NCBI RefSeq assembly: GCF_947493565.1
Contig: NZ_CANLRG010000005.1
Location: forward strand, 1 to 64,000
Length of the DNA stretch: 64,000 nucleotides
Direction: 5' to 3'
Origin: an uncultured Lutibacter sp.
GTDB lineage: Bacteria > Bacteroidota > Bacteroidia > Flavobacteriales > Flavobacteriaceae
Part shown: positions 1-8,552 of the stretch, one piece after another
Layout of the letters: each line of letters starts with the position of its first letter
Position numbering within the stretch: position 1 is the first letter of the stretch
Made by a program: the position numbers and the translations under genes
Notes under the pieces: model-generated
What the model was told of the DNA's origin: nothing
Database searches by the model: none
The model's input: only the letters and a program-made list of their open reading frames with translations

Positions 1-38
1 GTACTGCCACTCGGTGGGAGAGTATGTCACCGCCTTTC
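1..38 (+). rRNA. rrf: 5S ribosomal RNA, 3' end (partial)
   Basis: The first bases (GTACTGCC ... GGGAGAGTATGTCACCGCC) match the conserved 3' third of Bacteroidota 5S rRNA, including the GGGAGAGTA-GTC block of helix IV/loop E and the closing strand of helix I. The gene begins upstream of the window and the exact 3' end (about 36-38) is estimated. An immediate hairpin plus T-run supports this being the end of an rRNA operon. Confidence 0.8.
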
Positions 39-43
39 TTTTG

Positions 44-77
44 AAAACCTTCAACTTTATTGTTGAAGGTTTTTTTT
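44..77 (+). terminator. Rho-independent terminator of the rRNA operon
   Basis: AACCTTCAAC (46-55) pairs perfectly with GTTGAAGGTT (62-71) around a 6-nt loop, followed by a run of T. It sits directly after the 5S end. Confidence 0.9.
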
Positions 78-154
78 ATGCTAATTTTTTTAATTAAAGC
101 TAAAATCCATTTATTGTTTTATATTTATAGTATTCTAACTAAAATAATTAAATC

Positions 155-583
155 ATGAAGTATCAAAATTATAGAAATCATAGAAGATTTGTGGTAGGTT
201 ATCACATTGTTACTTTTTTAATAGTATTGCTTTTTATTGTGGGTTCAATTAGAAGTTTGTTAAAGGCAACAGATGACAATTTGTATTCTGCTTCTTTATT
301 AGTGTTAGTGGGGTTTATTTTACTACTTATGTTTTTTTATTTAAGAATTTTTGCGCTTAAAGCTCAAGATAGAGCTATCCGAGCAGAAGAAAAACTTAGA
401 TATTTTATTTTGACAGGAAAAACATTAAGTACTACAATAACTACACGCCAAATTATTGGATTGCGTTTTGCGTCTGATGATGAATTTGTAAGTTTAGTTG
501 AAAAAGCAGAGAAAGAAAATCTTTCAGAAAGTGAAATAAAAAGATCGATAAAAAACTGGAAACCTGATCATTATAGGGTGTAA
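155..583 (+). CDS. DUF6526-like small membrane protein
   Basis: A 142-residue protein of unknown function. The N-terminus (MKYQNYRNHRR) and the two adjacent membrane segments (about residues 16-36 and 46-64), followed by a charged cytosolic tail, resemble the Bacteroidota family DUF6526; this assignment is from memory of the family and is moderate. The tail holds a helical, Glu/Lys-rich region (about 70-142) with no catalytic motif. It stands alone between the rRNA terminator and its own terminator at 608-645. The ATG has no Shine-Dalgarno sequence, which is normal in this phylum. Confidence 0.6.
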   Translation: MKYQNYRNHRRFVVGYHIVTFLIVLLFIVGSIRSLLKATDDNLYSASLLVLVGFILLLMFFYLRIFALKAQDRAIRAEEKLRYFILTGKTLSTTITTRQIIGLRFASDDEFVSLVEKAEKENLSESEIKRSIKNWKPDHYRV

Positions 584-607
584 GAGCTAGCTTATTTTTG
601 AAAATTA

Positions 608-645
608 CTCAAATTCCTCTAAAATTTAGAGGAATTTTTATTTTT
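608..645 (+). terminator. Terminator after the DUF6526-like gene
   Basis: AAATTCCTCTAAA (611-623) is mirrored by TTTAGAGGAATTT (625-637) and followed by a T-rich stretch, before umuC. Confidence 0.75.
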
Positions 646-681
646 AAAGTATTTAAATCAAAAACTTAGTAATTTTACAAA

Positions 682-1935
682 ATGTATGGAATTTTAGATT
701 GTAATAGCTTTTATGCATCTTGCGAACGTGTATTTAAACCTCATTTAATTGGTAAACCTATTGTAGTTTTATCAAATAATGATGGTTGCGTTATTGCTAG
801 AAGTGATGAAGCTAAAAGTTTTGTTCCAATGGGTGCTGAAGCTTTTAACTATGAAAAAGTATTTAGAGATCATAAAATTCATGTGTTTTCATCTAATTAT
901 TCTTTGTATGGAGATTTGAGCTCTAGAGTGATGTCTATTTTAACTACATTCACCCCTGAAATTGAAATTTATTCCATAGATGAAGCCTTTTTTAAATTAA
1001 AGGATGTGGCATCTAGTGATATTGAGGCCTATATTTTAGATATTAAGAGAACTATTGAAAAATGGGTTGGAATACCCGTTAGTATTGGTGTTGCACCTAC
1101 AAAATCACTTTCAAAAGTAGCTAATAAAATAGCTAAGAGGTATTCAAGTAGAACAAAGGGTGTTTATGCTATTGTAACTGAAAAGCAACGTATTAATGCT
1201 TTAAAATGGACTAAAGTTGAAAATGTTTGGGGAATTGGAAGGCGTATTTCAAATAGATTAAAAATACAACAAATTTACACAGCACATGAATTTACATTAT
1301 TGTCAGATGAATACGTTCGTAAAAATTTTTCTATTGTTGGATTGCGTTTAAAACAAGATTTGTTAGGAAAACCTATTATAGGATTTGAACAAGTAAAAGA
1401 TAAGCAAAATATTGCAACTACCCGTACTTTTGAAAGTGCTTTAAAATTATATGAACCTATAAAAGAACGTATTGCTACCTTTGCAAATGCCTGTGCAGAA
1501 AAACTCCGAAAACAAGAATCTGAATGTACTTGTTTATACGTTTTTTTAAAAACAAGCAAATATTCTAAAACTTCAAGAAATGTGGGTTTAGTTGTTCATT
1601 TACCTTATGCTACTAACTCCAGTTTTACAATTTGTAAATATGCTATAAAAGGGTTAAATCAACTTTATATAAAAGGGTACAATTATAAAAAAGCAGGTGT
1701 AATTGTTATGAATTTAAAACCTGCATCAAAACATCAATTTTCTATTTTTGAAGATGAAAACCCAAAGCATCAAGTATTAATGAAAATACTTGATACGTTT
1801 AATTTAAAGTATGGCAAACCTAAAATTAAAATTGCAAATCAAGATTTAAATAAAACTTGGAAAATGAAACAAGAACATTTATCCCCAAGATACACAACGG
1901 TACTTAATGAAATAATTGAAGTAAAATGCGAGTAA
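682..1935 (+). CDS. umuC: DNA polymerase V catalytic subunit UmuC
   Basis: Y-family translesion DNA polymerase of 417 residues, close to E. coli UmuC (422). The N-terminal catalytic motif MYGILDCNSFYASCER carries the first metal-binding Asp, and SIDEAFF (about 99-105) carries the Asp-Glu pair of the palm. GVAPTKSLSKVANKIAK is the typical fingers/palm signature, and the little-finger domain follows after about residue 240. It overlaps umuD by 10 bp, so the two are translated together. The order is umuC-umuD, the reverse of the enterobacterial umuDC operon. No SOS box was recognised upstream. Confidence 0.95.
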   Translation: MYGILDCNSFYASCERVFKPHLIGKPIVVLSNNDGCVIARSDEAKSFVPMGAEAFNYEKVFRDHKIHVFSSNYSLYGDLSSRVMSILTTFTPEIEIYSIDEAFFKLKDVASSDIEAYILDIKRTIEKWVGIPVSIGVAPTKSLSKVANKIAKRYSSRTKGVYAIVTEKQRINALKWTKVENVWGIGRRISNRLKIQQIYTAHEFTLLSDEYVRKNFSIVGLRLKQDLLGKPIIGFEQVKDKQNIATTRTFESALKLYEPIKERIATFANACAEKLRKQESECTCLYVFLKTSKYSKTSRNVGLVVHLPYATNSSFTICKYAIKGLNQLYIKGYNYKKAGVIVMNLKPASKHQFSIFEDENPKHQVLMKILDTFNLKYGKPKIKIANQDLNKTWKMKQEHLSPRYTTVLNEIIEVKCE

Positions 1936-2372
1936 AAAAATTTGAAAGTAAAGTATTAACAATATATATACCAGAACAATCAAAACTTATTACAAGACCA
2001 ATTGTTAGTGAAAATATTCCAGCAGGATTTCCTTCCCCAGCTGAGGATTTTCAAGAAGTACGCATAAGTTTAGATAAAGAATTAGTTAAAAATGAAGCTG
2101 CTACTTTTTATGCTAGAGCACGGGGAAACTCTATGATTGATGCTCATATAGAAGATGGAGATTTATTGGTTATAGATAGAAGTATTGAGGCTAGAAACGA
2201 TAAAATTGCAATATGTATGATTGATGGTGAATTTACCGTTAAGAGGTTAAAAGTTGAAAGCGATTGTATTTATTTACTAGCTGAAAATAAAAATTATAAG
2301 CCAATAAAACTTACAGAAGGAAATGAATTGATTGTTTGGGGAATAGTAACCTATGTTATAAAAAAAGTGTAA
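1926..2372 (+). CDS. umuD: UmuD-like S24 autoprotease, polymerase V accessory subunit
   Basis: A 148-residue LexA/UmuD-family (peptidase S24) protein. Self-cleavage is expected at Ala33-Gly34 (PAGFPSP), with nucleophile Ser69 in GNSMIDA and general base Lys106 in TVKRL. Cleaved UmuD' dimerises and binds UmuC to form the mutagenic polymerase. It has no N-terminal DNA-binding helix-turn-helix, which separates it from LexA. The start overlaps the umuC stop by 10 bp, and a strong terminator overlaps its own end. Confidence 0.93.
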   Translation: MRVKKFESKVLTIYIPEQSKLITRPIVSENIPAGFPSPAEDFQEVRISLDKELVKNEAATFYARARGNSMIDAHIEDGDLLVIDRSIEARNDKIAICMIDGEFTVKRLKVESDCIYLLAENKNYKPIKLTEGNELIVWGIVTYVIKKV

Positions 2373-2395
2373 TTTTTAAAAATTACACTTTTTTT
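2361..2395. terminator. Bidirectional terminator between umuD and the PafA-like gene
   Basis: AAAAAAGTGTAATTTTT is followed directly by its complement AAAAATTACACTTTTTT. The A- and T-flanked stem can serve both converging genes. Confidence 0.85.
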
Positions 2396-2404
2396 ATTGA
2401 TTAA

Positions 2405-4105
2405 TTATTTTAACACTTCTAAAATTGTTTTACCTGTACTTCCGTTAGGTTCTGTTATTTTTAATAAATTGGAAAGAGTAGGAGCAATATCTACTATTGG
2501 ATAATAACGAGCAGATTTACCTTTTTTAATACCATTTCCATAAAATAATAAAGGAACATGAGTATCGTAGGCATAACCAGATCCATGTGTGGTTCCAGTT
2601 TTAGAGCGTGAAATTGTTGAAGGATATGGAATTAATAGTACATCTCCAGATAATTTTTGATTGTACCCTTTTTGTAGTATCTGTAAAATTCCTGAATTAA
2701 AACTTGTAGTTTGCAATGTATGTGCTGTAACTGTTTTATATACACTTTCAAAGTTGATAATCTCATCTGCTAAAATTTGAGATACTTCATGTACGTTTAA
2801 GTTTAATTCTTGAAGTTTTTCTTTGTTTAAAAATAGTTGATAATTGGAGATGTTTTCAACAATTTCATTTGAATTAAAATACTTGATTGTAATTTCATTT
2901 ACAAAACCTTTAAATTTCTTTGTGTTAAAATAACCTCCAGGAATTTTAAGAGAGTTTAAGTAAGAAGGTACTTGTACCGCTGCGTGATCTGCAGTTAACA
3001 TAATAGTATATTTATTTTCTCCTATTTCTTTATCTAAAAAGTCAATCAATCTTTCTAATTCTTTATCTAATCTAATATAAGTGTCTTCTAATTCTTTTGC
3101 ATTTACTCCAAATTGATGTCCTACATAGTCTGTACTCGAATAACTAATAGCTAAAAAATCGGTATAATCACTTTTTCCTAAATTTTCACCTATAATAGCA
3201 GCTTCAGCAAAATCTGTTGTAATAGTATTTCCTGAAGGTACTGCTTTTAATAAGTTATAATTTCCATTTAATTTTCTTAATTCGGCAAGGTTATAAGGAA
3301 AGGTAGGGGTTGTTTTTCCTTTAAATAAACCTTCAAACTCATTATTGTCTGGAAGTGTCTCTGTATAAGTTGAAATGTCATAATAAGTATTCCAAGTTTC
3401 ATTTAAATAAGTAGTTGCTTTTCCAGAATTGTTAAATTGTTTTACCCAATTTGGTAGTTCGTTCATATAGAATGTACTGGTAATAAATTTACCTTCGTCA
3501 CCTCCTTCAAACCAATAAGCAGCATTTGCGGTATGCCCAGCTGGTAAAATAGCAGATCGATCTTTAATAGCAATTCCTATTGTTTTTCCTTTTGAATTTT
3601 GCGCTAACTTTAATTGGTCAGTAACCGTTGTTGTTACCATCCTGTGAGGTGATTTATTACCTCCAGAATTTGCCCCTACAGTTTTATAATTATTATCATC
3701 TACACAATAAATTGATTTTTTTTCATACTTATCATACCAATTATTTGAAATAATTCCGTGATTGGTAGGTGTAGTTCCTGTATAAATTGAAGTATGCCCA
3801 ACGGCTGTGTATGTAGGGATGTAGTTATAGTGAACATTTTCTAAGTTATAACCATTTTCCATTAAACGTTTAAATCCTCTTTCTCCATATTTAGTATAAA
3901 AGCGTATTAAATAATCGTACCGCATTTGATCTACAACTATTCCAACAACTAGTTTTGGAGGAACTGTTTCATTATTTGTAATAGGATTTACAGTTATGGC
4001 TTTTTGAGTACTAATCGGACTAGTTGAAGTTGTAGATTTTGATTTAACAGCAATACATTGAGTTAAAATTGCACTTAAAAATATAAGGATAAAAAGCTTT
4101 TTCAT
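2405..4105 (-). CDS. PafA-like alkaline phosphatase lipoprotein
   Basis: A 566-residue alkaline phosphatase superfamily protein of the PafA/nucleotide pyrophosphatase type, which hydrolyses phosphate monoesters in the periplasm. The metal Asp is in VVDQM (59). The nucleophile Thr100 lies in TAVGHTSIYTG, Asn121 follows, and Lys181/Arg183 in IKDRSAI match the PafA pair that marks monoesterases. A second metal set is in TADHAA, and the last His is in TTHGSG. The N-terminus is a lipoprotein signal with Cys17 (LTQC), so the protein is probably anchored to the outer membrane. It is a single gene divergent from mlaE. A TACTTTTG element (minus strand, 4137-4144) could be its -7 box. Confidence 0.9.
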   Translation of the reverse strand: MKKLFILIFLSAILTQCIAVKSKSTTSTSPISTQKAITVNPITNNETVPPKLVVGIVVDQMRYDYLIRFYTKYGERGFKRLMENGYNLENVHYNYIPTYTAVGHTSIYTGTTPTNHGIISNNWYDKYEKKSIYCVDDNNYKTVGANSGGNKSPHRMVTTTVTDQLKLAQNSKGKTIGIAIKDRSAILPAGHTANAAYWFEGGDEGKFITSTFYMNELPNWVKQFNNSGKATTYLNETWNTYYDISTYTETLPDNNEFEGLFKGKTTPTFPYNLAELRKLNGNYNLLKAVPSGNTITTDFAEAAIIGENLGKSDYTDFLAISYSSTDYVGHQFGVNAKELEDTYIRLDKELERLIDFLDKEIGENKYTIMLTADHAAVQVPSYLNSLKIPGGYFNTKKFKGFVNEITIKYFNSNEIVENISNYQLFLNKEKLQELNLNVHEVSQILADEIINFESVYKTVTAHTLQTTSFNSGILQILQKGYNQKLSGDVLLIPYPSTISRSKTGTTHGSGYAYDTHVPLLFYGNGIKKGKSARYYPIVDIAPTLSNLLKITEPNGSTGKTILEVLK

Positions 4106-4232
4106 TTTTAAAATTTAGGTTTCATATTAACAAAATCAAAAGTACTATTTTTTTTATGCCTACTATTAATTTTATGTTACAAAAAGAATATACCTAGTTT
4201 TAATTTAATATTTTAGCAAAAATTAATATTTA

Positions 4233-4973
4233 ATGAACTATTTAGAGCATATAGGAAAGTATTTTATAATGCTAAAGCAGGTTTTTAAAAAACCACAAAA
4301 ATGGTCGGTTTTTAAAGAAATGTTATTTAGAGAAATTGAAGATTTAGGATTGAAATCTTTAGGAATAATTATGTTTATATCGTTTTTTGTTGGTGGTGTT
4401 GTAGCGATACAAACAGCGTTAAATGTAGACAGTCCTTTTATCCCAAAATACCTTATTGGTTTTGCAACTAAACGTTCTATGATTTTGGAGTTTGCGCCAA
4501 CATTTATGTGTGTAATTTTAGCAGGTAAAGTAGGCTCGTATATTTCTTCAAGTATTGGTACTATGAGAGTTACAGAACAAATTGATGCTTTAGAAGTAAT
4601 GGGAATAAACTCATTAAATTACTTGGTACTACCTAAAATTATAGCGACCTTGTTTTTTTATCCGTTATTAATTTTATTAGCCATGTTTTTAGGAATTTAT
4701 GGAGGCTATGTGGCAGGAACACTTACAGATTTATTTTTTAGTGAAGATTATGTGTATGGAATTCAATTAGATTTTAATCCTTATTTTATAAAATATGCCT
4801 TAATAAAAACCTTGGTTTTTGCGTTTGTGATTGCAACCATTCCTGCATACCATGGCTACTATGTAAAAGGAGGTTCATTAGAAGTTGGACGAGCAAGTAC
4901 ACAAGCTGTGGTATGGACAAGTGTTGTAATAATTTTACTAAATTATTTTTTAACCCAAATGTTATTAGGATAA
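4233..4973 (+). CDS. mlaE: MlaE/YrbE-family lipid ABC transporter permease
   Basis: A 246-residue integral membrane protein of the MlaE family, the permease of an intermembrane phospholipid transporter. It shows the family pattern: an N-terminal amphipathic interface helix, a first membrane helix with FFVGGVVAIQ, a conserved central block (LAGKVGSYISSSIGTMRVTEQIDALEVMGI) and a conserved PAYHGYYVKGGSLEVGRA loop near the C-terminus. The stop abuts the ATG of the ATPase gene with no gap. The MCE (MlaD) component is not within the window and is presumably elsewhere. Confidence 0.93.
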   Translation: MNYLEHIGKYFIMLKQVFKKPQKWSVFKEMLFREIEDLGLKSLGIIMFISFFVGGVVAIQTALNVDSPFIPKYLIGFATKRSMILEFAPTFMCVILAGKVGSYISSSIGTMRVTEQIDALEVMGINSLNYLVLPKIIATLFFYPLLILLAMFLGIYGGYVAGTLTDLFFSEDYVYGIQLDFNPYFIKYALIKTLVFAFVIATIPAYHGYYVKGGSLEVGRASTQAVVWTSVVIILLNYFLTQMLLG

Positions 4974-5741
4974 ATGATAGAAGTTAAAGATTTATATAAA
5001 GAATTTAATGGCATACCTGTTTTAAAAGGAGTTTCTACAACTTTTGAAAAAGGAAAAACCAATATGATAATTGGGCAAAGTGGTTCAGGAAAAACAGTTT
5101 TTTTGAAGTGCTTACTAGGTTTGCATATACCTGAAAAAGGAATTATTTCTTTTGATGGAAGGAAGCATACCGAATTGGACATTAAAGAACGCAGACAATT
5201 GCGACAAGAAATAGGCATGGTTTTTCAAGGAGGAGCTTTATACGACTCTTTAACAGTTGAAGAGAATATTATGTTTCCCCTAAAAATGTTTACTGATAAT
5301 TCGTATTCAGAGATGTTGGAACGGGTAAATTTTGTTTTAGATAGAGTAAATTTAGAAAATGCCAATAAAAAATTTCCATCAGAAATATCAGGAGGAATGC
5401 AAAAAAGAGTTTCAATAGCAAGAGCTATAGTTATGAACCCAAAATATTTATTTTGCGATGAACCTAACTCTGGATTAGACCCAAATACTGCAACTGTAAT
5501 AGATAATTTAATTCAAGAAATTACTAAAGAATATCAAATGATTACTGTTATTAATTCACATGATATGAATTCTGTAATGGAAATTGGAGAAAAAATTATT
5601 TTTTTAAAAAATGGTGTGAAAGCTTGGGAAGGATCCAATAAAGAGATATTTAAAACTGAAAATGAGAGCATTGTAGATTTTGTTTATTCTTCTAATTTAT
5701 TTAAAAAAGTTAAAGAGGCTTATTTAAATGAAACAAAATAG
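4974..5741 (+). CDS. mlaF: MlaF-type ABC transporter ATP-binding protein
   Basis: A 255-residue ABC ATPase partner of the preceding permease. Walker A is GQSGSGKT (34-41), the signature is SGGMQKR, Walker B is LFCDEP, and the H-loop His lies in INSHDM. It energises lipid movement between inner and outer membranes. Translation is probably coupled to mlaE because the stop and start codons are adjacent. The tRNA promoter starts only 8 bp after its stop. Confidence 0.94.
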   Translation: MIEVKDLYKEFNGIPVLKGVSTTFEKGKTNMIIGQSGSGKTVFLKCLLGLHIPEKGIISFDGRKHTELDIKERRQLRQEIGMVFQGGALYDSLTVEENIMFPLKMFTDNSYSEMLERVNFVLDRVNLENANKKFPSEISGGMQKRVSIARAIVMNPKYLFCDEPNSGLDPNTATVIDNLIQEITKEYQMITVINSHDMNSVMEIGEKIIFLKNGVKAWEGSNKEIFKTENESIVDFVYSSNLFKKVKEAYLNETK

Positions 5742-5749
5742 AAAAGTTG

Positions 5750-5780
5750 TTTGTTTTTTTAAATTATACCTTTATATTTG
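5750..5780 (+). promoter_or_regulatory. Bacteroidota-type promoter of the tRNA pair
   Basis: TTTG (5750-5753), a 19-bp spacer and TATATTTG (5773-5780) match the Bacteroidota sigma consensus TTTG-N19/21-TAnnTTTG exactly. This is the best promoter match in the window, 23 bp before tRNA-Lys. Confidence 0.85.
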
Positions 5781-5803
5781 CACCCGCTAAAAAGGAAAAG
5801 AAT

Positions 5804-5876
5804 GACCTGGTAGCTCAGTTGGTAGAGCACCTCCCTTTTAAGGAGGTGGTCCTGGGTTCGAGCCCCAGCCCGGTCA
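5804..5876 (+). tRNA. tRNA-Lys (anticodon TTT)
   Basis: A 73-nt cloverleaf. The anticodon stem CCTCC/GGAGG holds loop CTTTTAA with anticodon TTT at 5837-5839. The T-arm is CTGGG-TTCGAGC-CCCAG and the D-arm contains AGCTCAGTTGGTAGAGC. The acceptor stem has one T.C mismatch at its fifth pair. The 3' CCA is not encoded (CAC follows the stem). Confidence 0.96.
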
Positions 5877-5877
5877 C

Positions 5878-5907
5878 AAAAAACTTCTCAAAATAGAGAA
5901 GTTTTTT
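5878..5907 (+). terminator. Hairpin with T-run between the two tRNA genes
   Basis: AAAAAACTTCTC (5878-5889) pairs with GAGAAGTTTTTT (5896-5907) around loop AAAATA. It looks like an intrinsic terminator directly after tRNA-Lys. No clear promoter is seen before tRNA-Tyr, so it may be a partial terminator or a processing structure. Confidence 0.65.
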
Positions 5908-5920
5908 AATTTGAAATTTT

Positions 5921-6003
<83 letters not shown>

Positions 6004-6004
<1 letters not shown>

Positions 6005-6037
6005 AAAAAGCGACTCAAATTTTGAGTCGCTTTTTTT
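6004..6037. terminator. Terminator after tRNA-Tyr, shared with the converging DUF389 gene
   Basis: A long stem AAAAAAGCGACTCAAA / TTTGAGTCGCTTTTTT followed by T. It reaches the stop codon of the minus-strand gene and could act in both directions. Confidence 0.85.
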
Positions 6038-7463
6038 AGTTTACAATAAGAGTATCTAAGTTTAACCTAGTTTTAAGCCATTTTTTAAGTAGTATTTCTT
6101 GCTGATTAGTATTGGGGACAGAATCGTGCCAAACGGTGTTAAAAACCGTAATGGTATCTATAGTGTTAAAGTTTGTTTTAATTTGTTTGGCGTAACTTAA
6201 TTCTTTTAATCCATTGTAATTTATTTGAGCTTCTTTACTAATTTGCATAAATGGTATTTGAGCGTTATAATATTTAGACAATTCAATTTCTAATATTTTA
6301 ATTTTATCTTCTTTTTCTTTAATAGATTCATCTCTGTTAGTAATGATTTTTTGATTTTGAACATACAAATCTGTTAAATTCTTTACTTCATGTCTTAAAT
6401 CTGAATCATCCACACCTTGTTGAATTTCTAGTAAGGTTGATTCTAAGCCATATTCAGGCAATCGATTATTCCATTTCTCAATTTCACTTGCAGATAATTT
6501 ATTACCATAAACAAATATTTTTACACGTTTGTTGTGGTAATCAATATTTTCATCAACTTCATCTATAATGCTAATTCCATCTTTTTTGATATCATCAATT
6601 AGGTTTTGAGCAGCTTGCCTAAATTGGTTTTCCTTAAATAAATTGAAAAATAGGTAAATACTTCCAGTAAGAACTAAAAAAGCAACAAATGAAGCTAAAC
6701 GGGCAATACGTTTTCTTTTTGTTGAATTGATATATTTTAGCATTGGAAATCCTAAAAATTTAACAATTACAAAAGTTGCTAATGCTATAAAAATGGTGTT
6801 TATAGTAAACAAAAACATGGCGCCGCCAAAGTAACTTAAATTCCAAGTAGCAAGTCCATAACCAGCTGTACAAAGTGGAGGCATTAGCGCTGTTGCAATT
6901 GCAACTCCAGCAATAGTATTCGTTTGTTTACTTCTTCTACTTAAAGCAATAATTAAAGCTAAACCACCAGCAATGGCAATAAAAACATCTCGGACATCTG
7001 GAGCGGTTCTAGCTAGTATTTCTGGAGTTTCATTTCTAAATAAGGGGATTAAAAAGAAGAAGAATGATGTTGCTAAGCTTAATACTACCATTACTCCTAA
7101 ATTAATTAGTGAGCGTTTTAACGTATCTATGTCATTGATTCCTATAGAGAGTCCAACACCTAAAATTGGACCCATTAGAGGAGATATAAGCATCGCTCCA
7201 ATTACTACTGCAGTAGAACTTACATTTAACCCTATGGAGGCAATTAAAATTGAAAAAACCAATACCCAAGCAGTATGTCCTTTCATAGATATATTCCCTT
7301 TAATATCTTCAATGGTAGCTTCTTTGTCAGTATCTTTTCGAATGTCCAACAATTCAATTAAAAATTGTTTGATACTAATCCAATACCCGTTTAGATCTGG
7401 ATTAGTAGTATTTTCAGAAGTTGTAAATTTTTCTTCTGATTGATTGTTTGTGGTATTTTCCAT
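6036..7463 (-). CDS. DUF389-domain membrane protein with C-terminal coiled-coil domain
   Basis: A 475-residue protein. Residues about 50-270 form the DUF389 hydrophobic domain, recognised by GAMLISPLMGPILGVG and IAGVAIATALMPPLCTAGYGLA with about six membrane segments. Function is unknown; the family is widespread in bacteria. After a final helix (about 255-272) comes a soluble region of about 200 residues with a Glu/Lys-rich coiled coil (about 355-400), which is longer than in the minimal family. It is the last gene of the minus-strand run that starts at 12430, 12 bp after the guanylyltransferase gene. Confidence 0.8.
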   Translation of the reverse strand: MENTTNNQSEEKFTTSENTTNPDLNGYWISIKQFLIELLDIRKDTDKEATIEDIKGNISMKGHTAWVLVFSILIASIGLNVSSTAVVIGAMLISPLMGPILGVGLSIGINDIDTLKRSLINLGVMVVLSLATSFFFFLIPLFRNETPEILARTAPDVRDVFIAIAGGLALIIALSRRSKQTNTIAGVAIATALMPPLCTAGYGLATWNLSYFGGAMFLFTINTIFIALATFVIVKFLGFPMLKYINSTKRKRIARLASFVAFLVLTGSIYLFFNLFKENQFRQAAQNLIDDIKKDGISIIDEVDENIDYHNKRVKIFVYGNKLSASEIEKWNNRLPEYGLESTLLEIQQGVDDSDLRHEVKNLTDLYVQNQKIITNRDESIKEKEDKIKILEIELSKYYNAQIPFMQISKEAQINYNGLKELSYAKQIKTNFNTIDTITVFNTVWHDSVPNTNQQEILLKKWLKTRLNLDTLIVN

Positions 7464-7475
7464 ATTTAATTTGAA

Positions 7476-8552
7476 TTAAACATATTTGTTTCCAAAAGCT
7501 TTTTGAACTTCGTTGGTTATTTCTTTAATATCTTGCTCTTTATTTTTAGGACAAATAAGAATGACATCTTCTTTTTCAACCACAATATAATCATTTAATC
7601 CTTGTATTACTACTCGTTTATTATTTTGAGTTTTAACAATATTGTTGTGAGCGTTTTTAAATACAACTTTTCCTCCCACAGTTGCATTTTTATTTTCATC
7701 TTTTGAAAGTTTTGAATAAAGTGACCCCCAAGTACCTAAATCATTCCAATCAAAATTAACTGGCATAATAAATACATTGGAAGCTTTTTCCATGATACCA
7801 AAATCAATAGAAATATTTTGAGATAAAGCATAATTGTTTTTTATAAAATTAGCTTCATCAGGGGTATTATAAAAACAATTTCCTTTCGAAAAAAGTTGAA
7901 ACATTTCAGGTAAATAAGTTTTAAAGGCTTTCAAAATACTTTTTACACTCCAAATAAAAATTCCGGCATTCCAAAGATAATCACCACTTTTTAAAAATTG
8001 TTCAGCAGTTTCTAAATTGGGTTTTTCAGTAAATTTTTCAACTGTTTTTATGTCTTTATCTGAGTTTTTATACTTGATATAGCCATAGCCTGTATTAGGT
8101 GAAGTTGGTTGAATACCAAGAGTTAGTAAAGCCTCTTTTTTAGAACAAAAATTAAAAGCAGTAGCAATGTTTTCTAAAAACTCTTTTTCATTTTCAATCC
8201 AATGATCTGAAGGAGCTATCACCATAACTCCATCTGGATTTTCGGCATTAATTTTTAAAGCACTATATAAAATACAAGGAGCAGTATTTCTCATTGCAGG
8301 TTCAAGAAGTAATTGGTTTGATGAAACTTCAGGCAGTTGATTTAAAACTAATTGCTCGTATTTTTTATTAGTAGCAATTAAAATGTTTTTTGAAGGAATT
8401 ATTGATTTGAAGCGTTGATATGTATTTTGAATTAAAGTGTTTCCAGTTCCAAGCATATCATGAAATTGTTTTGGAAATTCCTGAGTACTTATTGGCCAAA
8501 ATCTTGAGCCAACTCCACCAGCCATTATAATTGCGTAGTAATTGTTATTCAT
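7476..8552 (-). CDS. manC: Mannose-1-phosphate guanylyltransferase (GDP-forming)
   Basis: A nucleotidyltransferase of 358 residues that makes GDP-mannose from GTP and mannose-1-phosphate for surface polysaccharide. The N-terminal signature MAGGVGSRFWP and the EFPKQF lysine motif are present, with APSDHW and FTEKP marking the active site. The length fits the single-domain guanylyltransferase without the C-terminal isomerase. An ATG two codons upstream (8558) is also possible. It overlaps the SprT-like gene slightly, so the two are probably co-translated. Confidence 0.88.
   Translation of the reverse strand: MNNNYYAIIMAGGVGSRFWPISTQEFPKQFHDMLGTGNTLIQNTYQRFKSIIPSKNILIATNKKYEQLVLNQLPEVSSNQLLLEPAMRNTAPCILYSALKINAENPDGVMVIAPSDHWIENEKEFLENIATAFNFCSKKEALLTLGIQPTSPNTGYGYIKYKNSDKDIKTVEKFTEKPNLETAEQFLKSGDYLWNAGIFIWSVKSILKAFKTYLPEMFQLFSKGNCFYNTPDEANFIKNNYALSQNISIDFGIMEKASNVFIMPVNFDWNDLGTWGSLYSKLSKDENKNATVGGKVVFKNAHNNIVKTQNNKRVVIQGLNDYIVVEKEDVILICPKNKEQDIKEITNEVQKAFGNKYV

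Noticed and set aside
4943-5218. 91-residue minus-strand frame overlapping mlaE and mlaF
   Set aside because: Lies antisense to two well-conserved genes; no independent support.
6973-7443. 156-residue plus-strand frame inside the DUF389 gene
   Set aside because: Antisense of conserved membrane segments; no start context or known domain.
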